Shown here: piece by piece, positions 24,336 through 32,042 of the stretch
How the letters are laid out: each line of letters begins with the position of its first letter
Position numbering within the stretch: the stretch's first letter is position 1
Origin: SG-bin7 sp964498095
GTDB lineage: Bacteria > Bdellovibrionota > Bdellovibrionia > Bdellovibrionales > SG-bin7
Assembly: GCA_964498095.1 (NCBI GenBank)
Contig: CAZCFY010000007.1
Span: 118,544 to 182,543, forward strand
Length of the DNA: 64,000 bases
Reading direction: 5' to 3'
Notes under the pieces: generated by a model
What the model was told of the DNA's origin: nothing
Database searches by the model: none
What the model saw: the letters and a program-made list of their open reading frames with translations, nothing else
Translations under genes and position numbers: made by a program

Positions 24336-25001
24336 TTACGCTTGAATCAGTTGGCACTCACCAGCGCCAATAACTTCTGGTGAATACCTATCGAGAGTAA
24401 AGCTGCCGTCTTTTCTGGTTGCAGAGAACAAAAGTGGCATTTCAAAGTTTCCACAAGTATTTCGAATTTCATTTGAGTTTTTATTTCTGGGCGGATGAAG
24501 CTGAAAGTTGTCGCTTTTAATTTCACCGGCAACTCGTTGCTTGTACCACTTTGCACATATTGATCGAAATACTCGGTCTTTGTCCGTTCTCACACACCAG
24601 ATTCGACATCTCTTATTTCCAGTATTGGGTTCGTCATCCCACAGCACGAAATAGATATGGGGAATGTCATCGAGTGCGGATACGCTGAGATCTTTTCGCG
24701 ATGTTTCCGATTTTCGGCCAGAAGGAATAACTCCATTGAAGCGAGGAGTATCAATTGCTTCCCAACAATTTGCGGCTTTTACGTCAGATCCATCTTCAAG
24801 GTCTGAGCCTTTTTTTTGAGCAAGTCCCTTTTTTCCTGTCAGTACTGAAACAAGGATTTGAGACCATGCTCTCGAATCACTTGGAATGGGTTGGCCGTAT
24901 TTGTTAGCTAGAGGATGTACTTCATAAAATGCTTTGTGATGGGTGTTCAGAAGTCGGATAGCTTCGGATATGTTTTCTGGTTGTGATCCTCTAGGTGGCA
25001 T
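24336..25001 (-). CDS. Restriction endonuclease, MamI-like type II
   Basis: The protein has 221 residues. LNTHHKAFYEVHPLANKYGQ at the N-terminus and KGSDLEDGSDVKAANCWEAI around residue 65 resemble the MamI family (as I recall it), which cuts GATNNNNATC. DLEDGSDVKAA looks like the Asp and Lys of a PD-(D/E)xK active site. The rest (HIYFVLWDDEP, ...) fits the family roughly. It faces a methyltransferase gene across 128 bases, the classic layout of a restriction-modification pair. It is certainly an endonuclease-like gene by context; the family name is less certain. Confidence 0.65.
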   Translation of the reverse strand: MPPRGSQPENISEAIRLLNTHHKAFYEVHPLANKYGQPIPSDSRAWSQILVSVLTGKKGLAQKKGSDLEDGSDVKAANCWEAIDTPRFNGVIPSGRKSETSRKDLSVSALDDIPHIYFVLWDDEPNTGNKRCRIWCVRTDKDRVFRSICAKWYKQRVAGEIKSDNFQLHPPRNKNSNEIRNTCGNFEMPLLFSATRKDGSFTLDRYSPEVIGAGECQLIQA

Positions 25002-25129
25002 ACGACCACTGGTCGGAATTTTGCTAACATTTCTGAAGGACTTAACTCATCGCAAAAATTTCGGATGCGGATCGTGATCCATATACAAGGCTTAGATATT
25101 GGTCTAGGCTTTTCACAAACGAGGTAACC
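25002..25129. promoter_or_regulatory. Divergent promoter region of the restriction-modification pair
   Basis: The gap holds GATCGTGATC (25070-25079), which has the form GATNNNNATC, the predicted recognition sequence, about 50 bases upstream of the methyltransferase start. This could let methylation feed back on transcription. A ribosome site (CGAGG) precedes the ATG at 25130. Confidence 0.4.
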
Positions 25130-27031
25130 ATGACCAAGGTAAACAACTTAGAAAAGCATCTACTAGAATTTGCAGACTATATTTATGCACACACCGCGCT
25201 AAAGCCCATGTCTAAAACGTTATTTTTTGTTTCTAGACTTCTTCTGGTGATGAAGCACTCCTCAAAATTGAACAAAGCAATTGAAATGGGTAGATCACCG
25301 TCAATTGACGAGTTGGTTAAGGAATATAACTTAGTCAGAAAAAAGTTCTCGCTCAATGAAGACGACTACGACCTAACTCAAGTACTCACTGATATTGAGC
25401 CTCAACTTGAAATGGTTTTGAGTTTTCTGGTGAAAATCCACCAATTATCTGCCGACTTTGACGTATTAGGGCTAGCCTTCAACTCATTGTTAAGAGGGAA
25501 GTTTGAGGCGGGAGAAGGACTGGGCACTCATTTGACCCCAGAAGAGGTCGTTGTTCCAACTATTGAAATGGCGATAAGTGCGATGGATAAGAAGGCGCTC
25601 AAAGGGCTTCTATCGGAAAAAAGCGAGCTAATTGCCGGAGACATTACAGGGGGAACAGGGAGATTCATGTTCCACCTAGTAAAAGCACTGGAGAAGAAGA
25701 AAAACGCCTCGCTTTCGATTATAAATAAAGTATTCCTTTATGACCAATCAAAAATTCACACTGAGTTTTGCGAAATAAATTTTCTCTTAGAGAGTGAGTT
25801 CAAGCCGAAGTGTTACTGTGTTTCTGATTCACTGACCAGCTCCGCACTTGATAAACATAAGGGCAAGTTCGCGCTGTTGCTGACTAACCCACCATTCGGA
25901 GTGAATAAGTATTCTTACAGTGAAATGGTTAAGAATCATTTTAACGAGAAGATTCTAAAGTTTTTCAATTTCAATGTCGCCGGTGCCACGATTGATCCGG
26001 CTTGGTTATTTATTGTTAAAAACTTGGATTTATTAGCTGACGGCGGAGTGCTTGGGATTGTTTTGCCAAACGGAATCGCCCATTCAGAGGAGTTGATTCG
26101 CTTGTTTAATAGCTATGAGACATTGAACCAAGTCGAACTTTCTGTGTGTGGAGTATTTTCTTTGCCCACTGTGACCTTTGCCCTTGGCGGCACCGTCGCG
26201 AAAACCACAGTGCTTCTAATTGGCAAGAATACCGAATTCAAAAAGCTGGCAACGGCAACAGTTGAACATATCGGTTTTGAGAAAAGTGGCAATAAGCGCA
26301 CCGAATCTGTGCATGGAAATCAGCTTATGGACGTTGCAAAAGAGTTTATTGCGGGTGAAAATAGCAAATTGTTAACGTGGTCAGATAGCTGGAGAGATTT
26401 TGCAAGACTCTCCCCAGATTTAATCCAATTCAAATCTAGAAAAAATCAGAATAGTTCATTGGAAATGGAATCGCTTGAGAGCCTTGTGTCCCACAGGAGA
26501 GACTTTGGTAAAATTCAAAAAAACTCTCAATCGAAGCATCTACACATTTCAATTCTTGATATTGATGAAACCGGACTAATTGATGTGAGATCTTGTTTGG
26601 CGCAAGCACCTGTTACACAGCCACTTGTTTGTGAGCCAGGAGATATTTTGGTATCTTGCTTGAACCCAAATATTTGGAGAGCGACGTTCATTCCAGAATT
26701 GCCTAATACAACTTGGACTTGTAGCCCTGAATTTGCTGTCCTAAAGCCTAAAAAGATCGGCCAGCTTCATTCAGCTAAGTTATTCCTTTTGATTCAACAA
26801 CACGCTGTTAGAAGCCAAGTTGTTTCCTTAGGAAGAGGGACATCTTCAAGCAGACAGAGAGTGAAGAAAACAGATCTTAACCATGTCGATGTGCCTATTC
26901 TGTCCTTAGCGGATACAACGGTTAAAAACTTTCTAAAAAGTCGAATGGATTTTTATAAAAACAGAATGACGGAACTAGAGTTTATGCGTGAATTGAGTGC
27001 GGGTTCTGCTGTGGAATTGAGTCTGAGCTAA
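25130..27031 (+). CDS. N6-adenine DNA methyltransferase with C-terminal recognition domain
   Basis: The protein has 633 residues. Residues 110-330 form a class-gamma/HsdM-type catalytic domain: GTHLTPEEVV, the SAM motif AGDITGGTGRFMFHLV, and the catalytic NPPF motif in LLLTNPPFGVNKYSYSE. Residues 430-600 resemble a type I specificity (HsdS-like) target-recognition domain (LESLVSHRRDFGKIQ, LVCEPGDILVSCLNP, ELPNTTWTCSPEFAVLKP). The fusion of HsdM-like and HsdS-like halves fits bipartite recognition such as GATNNNNATC. It should protect host DNA from the divergently encoded endonuclease. Confidence 0.88.
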   Translation: MTKVNNLEKHLLEFADYIYAHTALKPMSKTLFFVSRLLLVMKHSSKLNKAIEMGRSPSIDELVKEYNLVRKKFSLNEDDYDLTQVLTDIEPQLEMVLSFLVKIHQLSADFDVLGLAFNSLLRGKFEAGEGLGTHLTPEEVVVPTIEMAISAMDKKALKGLLSEKSELIAGDITGGTGRFMFHLVKALEKKKNASLSIINKVFLYDQSKIHTEFCEINFLLESEFKPKCYCVSDSLTSSALDKHKGKFALLLTNPPFGVNKYSYSEMVKNHFNEKILKFFNFNVAGATIDPAWLFIVKNLDLLADGGVLGIVLPNGIAHSEELIRLFNSYETLNQVELSVCGVFSLPTVTFALGGTVAKTTVLLIGKNTEFKKLATATVEHIGFEKSGNKRTESVHGNQLMDVAKEFIAGENSKLLTWSDSWRDFARLSPDLIQFKSRKNQNSSLEMESLESLVSHRRDFGKIQKNSQSKHLHISILDIDETGLIDVRSCLAQAPVTQPLVCEPGDILVSCLNPNIWRATFIPELPNTTWTCSPEFAVLKPKKIGQLHSAKLFLLIQQHAVRSQVVSLGRGTSSSRQRVKKTDLNHVDVPILSLADTTVKNFLKSRMDFYKNRMTELEFMRELSAGSAVELSLS

Positions 27032-27070
27032 ACTATTTCGACCGCTTCATTCGCTTTGAACCGAGCGGCT

Positions 27071-27098
27071 GGGCACGGCTTGGGCACATGATGGGCAC
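27071..27098. repeat. Three GGGCAC copies at an 11-bp period
   Basis: GGGCAC occurs at 27071, 27082 and 27093, each exactly 11 bp apart, just after the methyltransferase gene. The spacing near one helical turn puts the copies on one face of the DNA. Confidence 0.35.
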
Positions 27099-27211
27099 GA
27101 AATCGAGTGCGGCCATGAATGTTCAGAAACAATGTGATTGCAAGGGGTTGGTTAGGCAGCATGTGATAGGCAATCATTCCGAAAGCTGTCTATTCGTGTC
27201 CGCCAAAATAA

Positions 27212-27239
27212 AAAAGCTCACTGAAGGTGGGCTTTTTTT
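27212..27239 (+). terminator. Rho-independent terminator near the right end of the island
   Basis: The stem AAGCTCAC-TGAAG-GTGGGCTT (one G-U pair) is followed by a run of T and preceded by a run of A, so it may stop transcription from both sides. Confidence 0.7.
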
Positions 27240-27285
27240 ATTTTGTTGGCAAGGTAGCGATAAGAACTCAGACGAGGGGTTCGAT

Positions 27286-27308
27286 CAAAATAGCACAATG
27301 CTATTTTG
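27286..27308. repeat. Perfect 10-bp-arm hairpin near attR
   Basis: CAAAATAGCA and TGCTATTTTG flank CAA. It lies about 50 bases inside the right attachment site, where a recombination accessory protein could bind. Confidence 0.45.
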
Positions 27309-27356
27309 GCGCGTAGCCTTGAGCGGAGCGAAAGGTCGAGGGCAGGAGCCCGAGAC

Positions 27357-27381
27357 AATCCCTTCCTCTCCGCCACTTTAG
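27357..27381. other. Right attachment site (attR)
   Basis: This is an exact copy of the 19-bp core at 18740-18758 (AATCCCTTCCTCTCCGCCA), followed by CTTTAG where attL has ATTTAG. The sequence to its right is host DNA that originally followed the tRNA gene. Confidence 0.88.
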
Positions 27382-27527
27382 CCACAATCGGCCTTAATAA
27401 TTTGGTCTACTATGACTATTCCTTCTTATTTTGAGACACTTGCGTGTGCCATATAAGGTAATTTTTTTTACGGGCTTAATTCAAAATAGAAACCAGGTTC
27501 ATGAATTTTTTAAATCGTTAGATAGGA

Positions 27528-28715
27528 TTGTTTACGAGGAATGTATTTAAAGTAACAGCTCCATTACTAGCATTTGTTTTATTTGGCAGCCCCTCTTTAG
27601 TTTGGGGTAAAGCACCCGAATTAGAAAAGAAACTGAAACATTATAATAGCCCTGAAAGAGTGGGCCGAAGACAATTTAATCAGTATGTTCTTGAACTCGA
27701 ATCACGCACCTCATCGCTGGCTCCGCAAGACGAAGAGCGGTTCCTAAAAGAGTCGGTCGAACGAAAAATCTATAAGTCTAAAGAGAAAGCGAAGGAGGCC
27801 CTGGAAGCGCTAAAAGGACGACTTAAAGTTAGATTAGCGAGTCTTAAAACGCAAATTGGCTTCACCACTAGCGCAAGTCCGACTCTCAAGCCATACGAAA
27901 ATAGTGGTCCAACCAGAAATACCATTGGCTTTAGCAAAGCGGCAGATCCGACCCCGATTCGCTCCTCAAGCGATGAATTATTGAAAGAGCCTCATAAGGT
28001 CGGCTTTAACGTGACAACCGATAAGGAGAGTCAAGCTCCATCGCCGACTCTTCCGCAATATATTAATTCAATGAAAATAGAACCAAAGGCCATAGCTATT
28101 AACGTCGACCCAACGGCTTTACAGGCGGAGCTGGCGGCAGACCCAGCGAACAAATCTAAACCTATTCACGAAATGGTAAGACGTCTTTTTAATATATTGC
28201 CTTCAGAAAACTGGCCGCGCATTTACGTACTCAGCGAAGGTCATAAGCCTACACCCCCGGAATCTTTAAAATATAGTACTATGACGATAAAAGAGCTTTC
28301 CTCCGAGGTAACCATTGGCGAGGTTTTTAAAAAGACGATTCAATGGATTGGAAAGGCTAAGAACGTGACATTTAGAATACCTCTTGAGGGGCTGACTCCT
28401 GAAAAAATAGATACGATTTTTAATACCGCAAAAGGTGAAAAAGGCCCCGCAGGAAGTGGTGCAAAAACGCTTGGGGGATTTTTGACTTCCCTAGTGATGG
28501 CAACGAGTGCAGAGGTGTTAGCCCAGGAAGTTGATCAAAATCACTCCGTAACAGAGGCAGGTTCGTTAGTCGAAAGAACGTTCGGAATTGCCTTTGGTGA
28601 TCTTGGCAAACCTATGGTAGATTTTGGGCAATCTGCTGGTGATCTCATTGGAGATTCCGGCAAATATATTTATCGCCAGCTTCGGCCCGCCGCAAAACCG
28701 TCAGAGGCGAAATAA
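27528..28715 (+). CDS. Secreted protein of unknown function
   Basis: The protein has 395 residues. The start is TTG at 27528; an upstream in-frame ATG is cut off by a stop. The signal peptide reads VTAPLLAFVLFGSPSLVWG. A basic helical part follows (KEKAKEALEALKGRLKVRLA), then low-complexity Ser/Pro-rich linkers, and a final third with HSVTEAGSLVERTFGIAFGD. No family was recognised. It is the first gene to the right of the island on the host side and faces the convergent zinc-motif protein gene. Confidence 0.6.
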   Translation: MFTRNVFKVTAPLLAFVLFGSPSLVWGKAPELEKKLKHYNSPERVGRRQFNQYVLELESRTSSLAPQDEERFLKESVERKIYKSKEKAKEALEALKGRLKVRLASLKTQIGFTTSASPTLKPYENSGPTRNTIGFSKAADPTPIRSSSDELLKEPHKVGFNVTTDKESQAPSPTLPQYINSMKIEPKAIAINVDPTALQAELAADPANKSKPIHEMVRRLFNILPSENWPRIYVLSEGHKPTPPESLKYSTMTIKELSSEVTIGEVFKKTIQWIGKAKNVTFRIPLEGLTPEKIDTIFNTAKGEKGPAGSGAKTLGGFLTSLVMATSAEVLAQEVDQNHSVTEAGSLVERTFGIAFGDLGKPMVDFGQSAGDLIGDSGKYIYRQLRPAAKPSEAK

Positions 28716-28765
28716 TTTGGAGCCGCTAATAATAGCTACTGGAATAGTACTCGCCTCGGCTTCTA

Positions 28766-30367
28766 CTAGTGGGCCCACGTTTCTATTTTCCTTAAGGAAA
28801 TATCAAAGCGCTGTTGGGGAATAGGGTAATCAAAAATCCAAACCTTGATTTCTTCAGAGAGTTCAATGTCAGCATTTAAACTCTGTCCCTGGCCTGCAGC
28901 GTGAAGAGCAGAAAGCTCGTAACAGGCCTTGATGGCGCGAAGTACGTTTTCATGTCGTGACGGATTATCACTCCAACGAAAGAGCCGTAAACCTTCTAAG
29001 GCCATCCATTCGTCAGCAGCGACTTCGCTTGAACCCCTTTTGGCATGTCCAACTTCATGAAGCAGCATCGCAATTAAAGCTTCGTACGAATATGGAATTG
29101 GTCCCGCTGATAAGGTAATACCACGTGTAGGGTGCCAACTTCCGCCGGTGCGCTGGCCGTTGTCGTCCCAACTTAAAGTGATGCTAGTGCCAAACTGCGT
29201 CTGAATCTGCTTAATCGCCCTCTCTGCAATTTCGCGCGTAAGTAGGGGCATGTCTTCTGGCTTTCTCAGACCAAGTTCTTTCGGCCTACTTATTATTTCA
29301 TTTATTTCTCTACCTAAGACTTTTCTTGAATATGTGGTTTTAGACTCCTGTACGTAATTCGCGAGGGACCGCAGTAAAGTTGGCAACCCCCCTCGTCGCT
29401 TTATCTCCTCGTCCAGTGCCTTACCTAATGGCTCAGGCGCATGCATTCGGAAGATTGCTAAAAAGAGATAAGCATCGACAACACTAAGAAAGCGTTCGTA
29501 ATAAAATTTTCCACTGAGTGCCCCTTGTTTTTCCATGGCGTCCTGAAGGACCTTTGCGAAGCTCTGCCGGCCTGAGTAAAACCATTTGGTTAACAATCCG
29601 TCCTGTAATTCAAGAGCAAAAGAGCGCAGTGTTTTTGCTAAGACTTCGTAAAAATTTGCTTGAGATCGTAGAGAATACATTGTGCGGGCCATTAATAAGC
29701 CCGCCATATATGGATCTGTAGTTGGAACCTTTCCAAACGAACCATTAACTAAGTTATCTGCCGAAGCCTGATTAATGGTATCAAATCTATCGGCGTAATA
29801 AGAATTTGATTTTTCTGATTTGTCCTCGTCGCTCACGCCACGAAGATCCCGCATAGGTTGACCTAAAACTACATCTGAGTAACCCGCAGCTCTTCTGCTT
29901 TCGCCAAGGTAACCTAACCGCGACGTTAGTGCAGAAAGGAGGTCCGCAAGCCCCTCAATAATAGATTTGTGACTATCTATTGGCACTTTAAAAAGTGAGG
30001 TCATTGTCAGGTAAGCTAGCTCTCGATACAGAATTGTTCGATCAGATAAGTTCAATGTAACGCCAGAAACATTAATCACCGGTGATTTGCCAGTAGTGGA
30101 CGCCTCCACGTGATCGTTGTCGCCAGACACTTTGTCGAAAGTTATCGACTCAGGAGTAACCGAAGTCCAACCCAAAGATTTCAATTTGGAAAAAAAGGTG
30201 CGCGTCTCGTTACGCAACCAGGCCTTCTCGCCTGCTGAAAAAACTCCTGGCTCAGTAAGAATCACATGTGGTTCAGCGCTCCCATAAAAAAGAGTACCGC
30301 AAATGTTGGAATTTGCCACGAAAGGAATTGCAATCAAGACGCAGATTTTTAGCCGCAGCCTTCGCAT
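28766..30367 (-). CDS. Secreted protein with an HExxH zinc motif
   Basis: Several starts are possible. The ATG at 30367 has GAGG six bases before it and gives MRRLRLKICVLIAIPFVANS, a good signal peptide; longer readings to 30502 overlap the upstream gene. The protein has about 533 residues. Near the end LIAMLLHEVGHAKRGSSEVA, with a following EVAADEW, makes a typical zinc-metallopeptidase HExxH site with a likely Glu third ligand. The long middle part is helical and unassigned. Substrate and family are unknown. Confidence 0.75.
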   Translation of the reverse strand: MRRLRLKICVLIAIPFVANSNICGTLFYGSAEPHVILTEPGVFSAGEKAWLRNETRTFFSKLKSLGWTSVTPESITFDKVSGDNDHVEASTTGKSPVINVSGVTLNLSDRTILYRELAYLTMTSLFKVPIDSHKSIIEGLADLLSALTSRLGYLGESRRAAGYSDVVLGQPMRDLRGVSDEDKSEKSNSYYADRFDTINQASADNLVNGSFGKVPTTDPYMAGLLMARTMYSLRSQANFYEVLAKTLRSFALELQDGLLTKWFYSGRQSFAKVLQDAMEKQGALSGKFYYERFLSVVDAYLFLAIFRMHAPEPLGKALDEEIKRRGGLPTLLRSLANYVQESKTTYSRKVLGREINEIISRPKELGLRKPEDMPLLTREIAERAIKQIQTQFGTSITLSWDDNGQRTGGSWHPTRGITLSAGPIPYSYEALIAMLLHEVGHAKRGSSEVAADEWMALEGLRLFRWSDNPSRHENVLRAIKACYELSALHAAGQGQSLNADIELSEEIKVWIFDYPIPQQRFDISLRKIETWAH

Positions 30368-30429
30368 AAGGTTCATCCTCGTCCGCATGTGTTCAAGAAG
30401 GGTGCCAATGTTAAAAAAGATGGCAGGAA

Positions 30430-30762
30430 TTAATTCTGTACCTCTTCCAAAAGTTTTATGTCGTCGCTGCATTTGGGGGTTAAGCGAATTGTAGTCTGGC
30501 AATTTTCCACTATGGTATTAACGCCATCTTCCGAATATACTAAACCTCCAAGGTGTTCCATCTTAAGAGTGCCGTCAGAATACTGTCTGTAAAAAACAGC
30601 ATATTCCGCAAGCGTTGGAGAGTCTTCAATCGGAAAGCAGAGGCAATATTTTTTGATGAGTTTAGGTTTTGAAACTGGATCTTTGGATTCAGGATGGGCA
30701 AACAGGTTCAACGAGTAAAGCAGCCCAAAAATGACCGTAAGTTGTCCTATAGATTTCATCAT
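30430..30762 (-). CDS. Small secreted protein of unknown function
   Basis: The protein has 110 residues with a signal peptide (MMKSIGQLTVIFGLLYSLNLFAH). The two adjacent ATG codons are equally possible, and GGAG lies ahead. It has four cysteines (KYCLCF, VENCQTTIR, PKCSDD) in the mature part. It lies just upstream of the zinc-motif gene on the same strand and may be its partner or inhibitor, but nothing in the sequence proves that. Confidence 0.6.
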   Translation of the reverse strand: MMKSIGQLTVIFGLLYSLNLFAHPESKDPVSKPKLIKKYCLCFPIEDSPTLAEYAVFYRQYSDGTLKMEHLGGLVYSEDGVNTIVENCQTTIRLTPKCSDDIKLLEEVQN

Positions 30763-30998
30763 GGCTCCAATTTCATGTCGTTAATGACCGTATTTATATA
30801 ACTGAAGACAAGATTTTTTATCTTTATTTTGGCACGATTCCAATAAATCACGCCCGTAGGTGACCCCTAAAATACAGTGCCAACACCCTTTACTTTGCTG
30901 GGGGTTAATCGTCTCTGAGTTACGCGCTTCATGGTGGGCGCCGTGTCCATTGACTAACAACTTCTTCTCAGTATGATTTATTCATTATTATAGAAGCT

Positions 30999-31544
30999 AT
31001 GGTAAATTCTTTTCTTTTGGTTTTTGTCAGTGAAATGGGTGATAAAACTCAGCTCCTTGCGCTCGTTCTCGCCGCACGGTTTCGCAAGCCAGTTCCTATT
31101 ATGTTGGGAATTTTGGTAGCAACACTTTTAAATCATGCCCTCGCAAGCTATGCGGGGGCTTTAGTCACAAATTACGTTTCCGCCGAGGTATTAAAGTGGA
31201 TACTTGCCCTAACGTTCATCGGCTTTGGATTGTGGATGTTGATGCCCGATAATGATGAGGGGTTTGAAGACAAACATGGTTGGGGACCATTTTTGACAAC
31301 CACAGTGGCCTTCTTTTTTGCGGAGATGGGCGACAAAACTCAATTGGCTACTGTCGCACTCGGCGCCAAATATGCCGCTCCCATTATGGTGACTGTTGGG
31401 ACGACTTTAGGAATGTTGGGTGCTGACGGACTTGCCGTAATTTTTGGTCACAAGTTTACCGAAAGAGTTCCGATGAAATTGGTTCACAGAATAGCTAGTG
31501 CACTGTTTATTTTATTTGGTATTGGGATTCTCGTAGGCTTCTAG
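30999..31544 (+). CDS. GDT1/UPF0016 family membrane protein, likely Mn2+ (or Ca2+) exporter
   Basis: The protein has 181 residues with six hydrophobic helices in two homologous halves, each carrying the family signature E-x-G-D-K-T-Q: SEMGDKTQLLALVLAARF and AEMGDKTQLATVALGAKY. Family members (TMEM165, Gdt1, bacterial MneA) move Mn2+ or Ca2+ against H+. No upstream yybP-ykoY riboswitch could be recognised. The gene has no strong ribosome site and stands alone. Confidence 0.9.
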   Translation: MVNSFLLVFVSEMGDKTQLLALVLAARFRKPVPIMLGILVATLLNHALASYAGALVTNYVSAEVLKWILALTFIGFGLWMLMPDNDEGFEDKHGWGPFLTTTVAFFFAEMGDKTQLATVALGAKYAAPIMVTVGTTLGMLGADGLAVIFGHKFTERVPMKLVHRIASALFILFGIGILVGF

Positions 31545-31596
31545 CGGGCGCGCCCGACAGCAATTGGCACGGTACTTTCATAGTAGTTTCCCCGGT

Positions 31597-32031
31597 ATGC
31601 TGGAACGCTCTATAGACAAATGTAGACTGATTTTACTATTCATTTTTTTGACAGTGGCCGCAAATTGTTTTGCTGAAAGCGAATGTCCCGGCTTGTTTAA
31701 AAGTACAATTACCATCTATAAAGGCATAACTCGTCCGCCAAATAAAGTTTCCTTTGATTTGAGCGGGTTTTCTAAATCTGAACTCTGGTTTTCTCGGGAT
31801 CTTGATACCGCTCGCAGTTTCGCCCGAAACGAGAGGGAACCCGGAACAGTTCTTGAGTTGGAGATTCCTGCCAAGTTTTTTTCCCCTGTGTACTTGTCTC
31901 CCGATGGCACTATAAGTACGCATGAAGTTCCGAACCTTCTCCGGTATCTTAAACGTATCGGTATTACAAAAGGGGGAAAAATAAAGTGGATTTCGCGCGA
32001 AGAGGCCCGCAAGCTGGGCTTTTTAAAGTAG
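31597..32031 (+). CDS. Secreted protein with ADP-ribosyltransferase-like pattern
   Basis: The start at 31597 gives MLERSIDKCRLILLF and a signal peptide ending about AANCFAES; an ATG-free extension to 31564 is possible. The mature part of about 120 residues reads TITIYKGITRPP, LWFSRDLDTARSFAR, GTVLELEIPAKFF and STHEVPN. The order Y-(R/K)-G, F-S-x-D..A..FA, VLE(I/L)EIP and a late Glu resembles ADP-ribosyltransferase folds (R/K-S-E type). Catalysis is only inferred. It could equally be an inactive relative. It is followed closely by the hydrolase gene. Confidence 0.5.
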   Translation: MLERSIDKCRLILLFIFLTVAANCFAESECPGLFKSTITIYKGITRPPNKVSFDLSGFSKSELWFSRDLDTARSFARNEREPGTVLELEIPAKFFSPVYLSPDGTISTHEVPNLLRYLKRIGITKGGKIKWISREEARKLGFLK

Positions 32032-32042
32032 GGAAGTTAACT

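Larger units (their letters stand above)
18740..27375. mobile_element. Integrated island of about 8.6 kb with serine recombinases and a restriction-modification pair
   Basis: The element is bounded by a 19-bp direct repeat whose left copy completes tRNA-Ser(GGA). Inside are a large serine recombinase next to attL, a CxxC protein, a degenerate recombinase domain, a Rep-like winged-helix protein, a ribbon-helix-helix repressor, a small resolvase, an array of short ATGTTT motifs and a divergent type II restriction-modification pair at the right end. No relaxase, coupling protein, type IV secretion or phage structural gene is visible, so it is probably a mobilisable or passively spread island. 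Most element-borne ORFs have no counterpart in the flanks, consistent with horizontal gain. Confidence 0.88.
27032..27527. other. Right end of the island and junction, no gene
   Basis: The stretch holds three GGGCAC repeats 11 bp apart (27071, 27082, 27093), a terminator (27212-27239), a 10-bp hairpin (27286-27308) and attR, then host sequence leading to the next gene. No coding signal was found in it. Confidence 0.6.

Noticed and set aside
24043..24345. Plus-strand ORF of 100 residues in the ATGTTT array
   Set aside because: Its composition follows the repeated motifs, it has no family, and no ribosome site.
30780..30998. A yybP-ykoY manganese riboswitch before the GDT1-like gene
   Set aside because: The expected conserved loops were not found by eye; a covariance-model search would be decisive.
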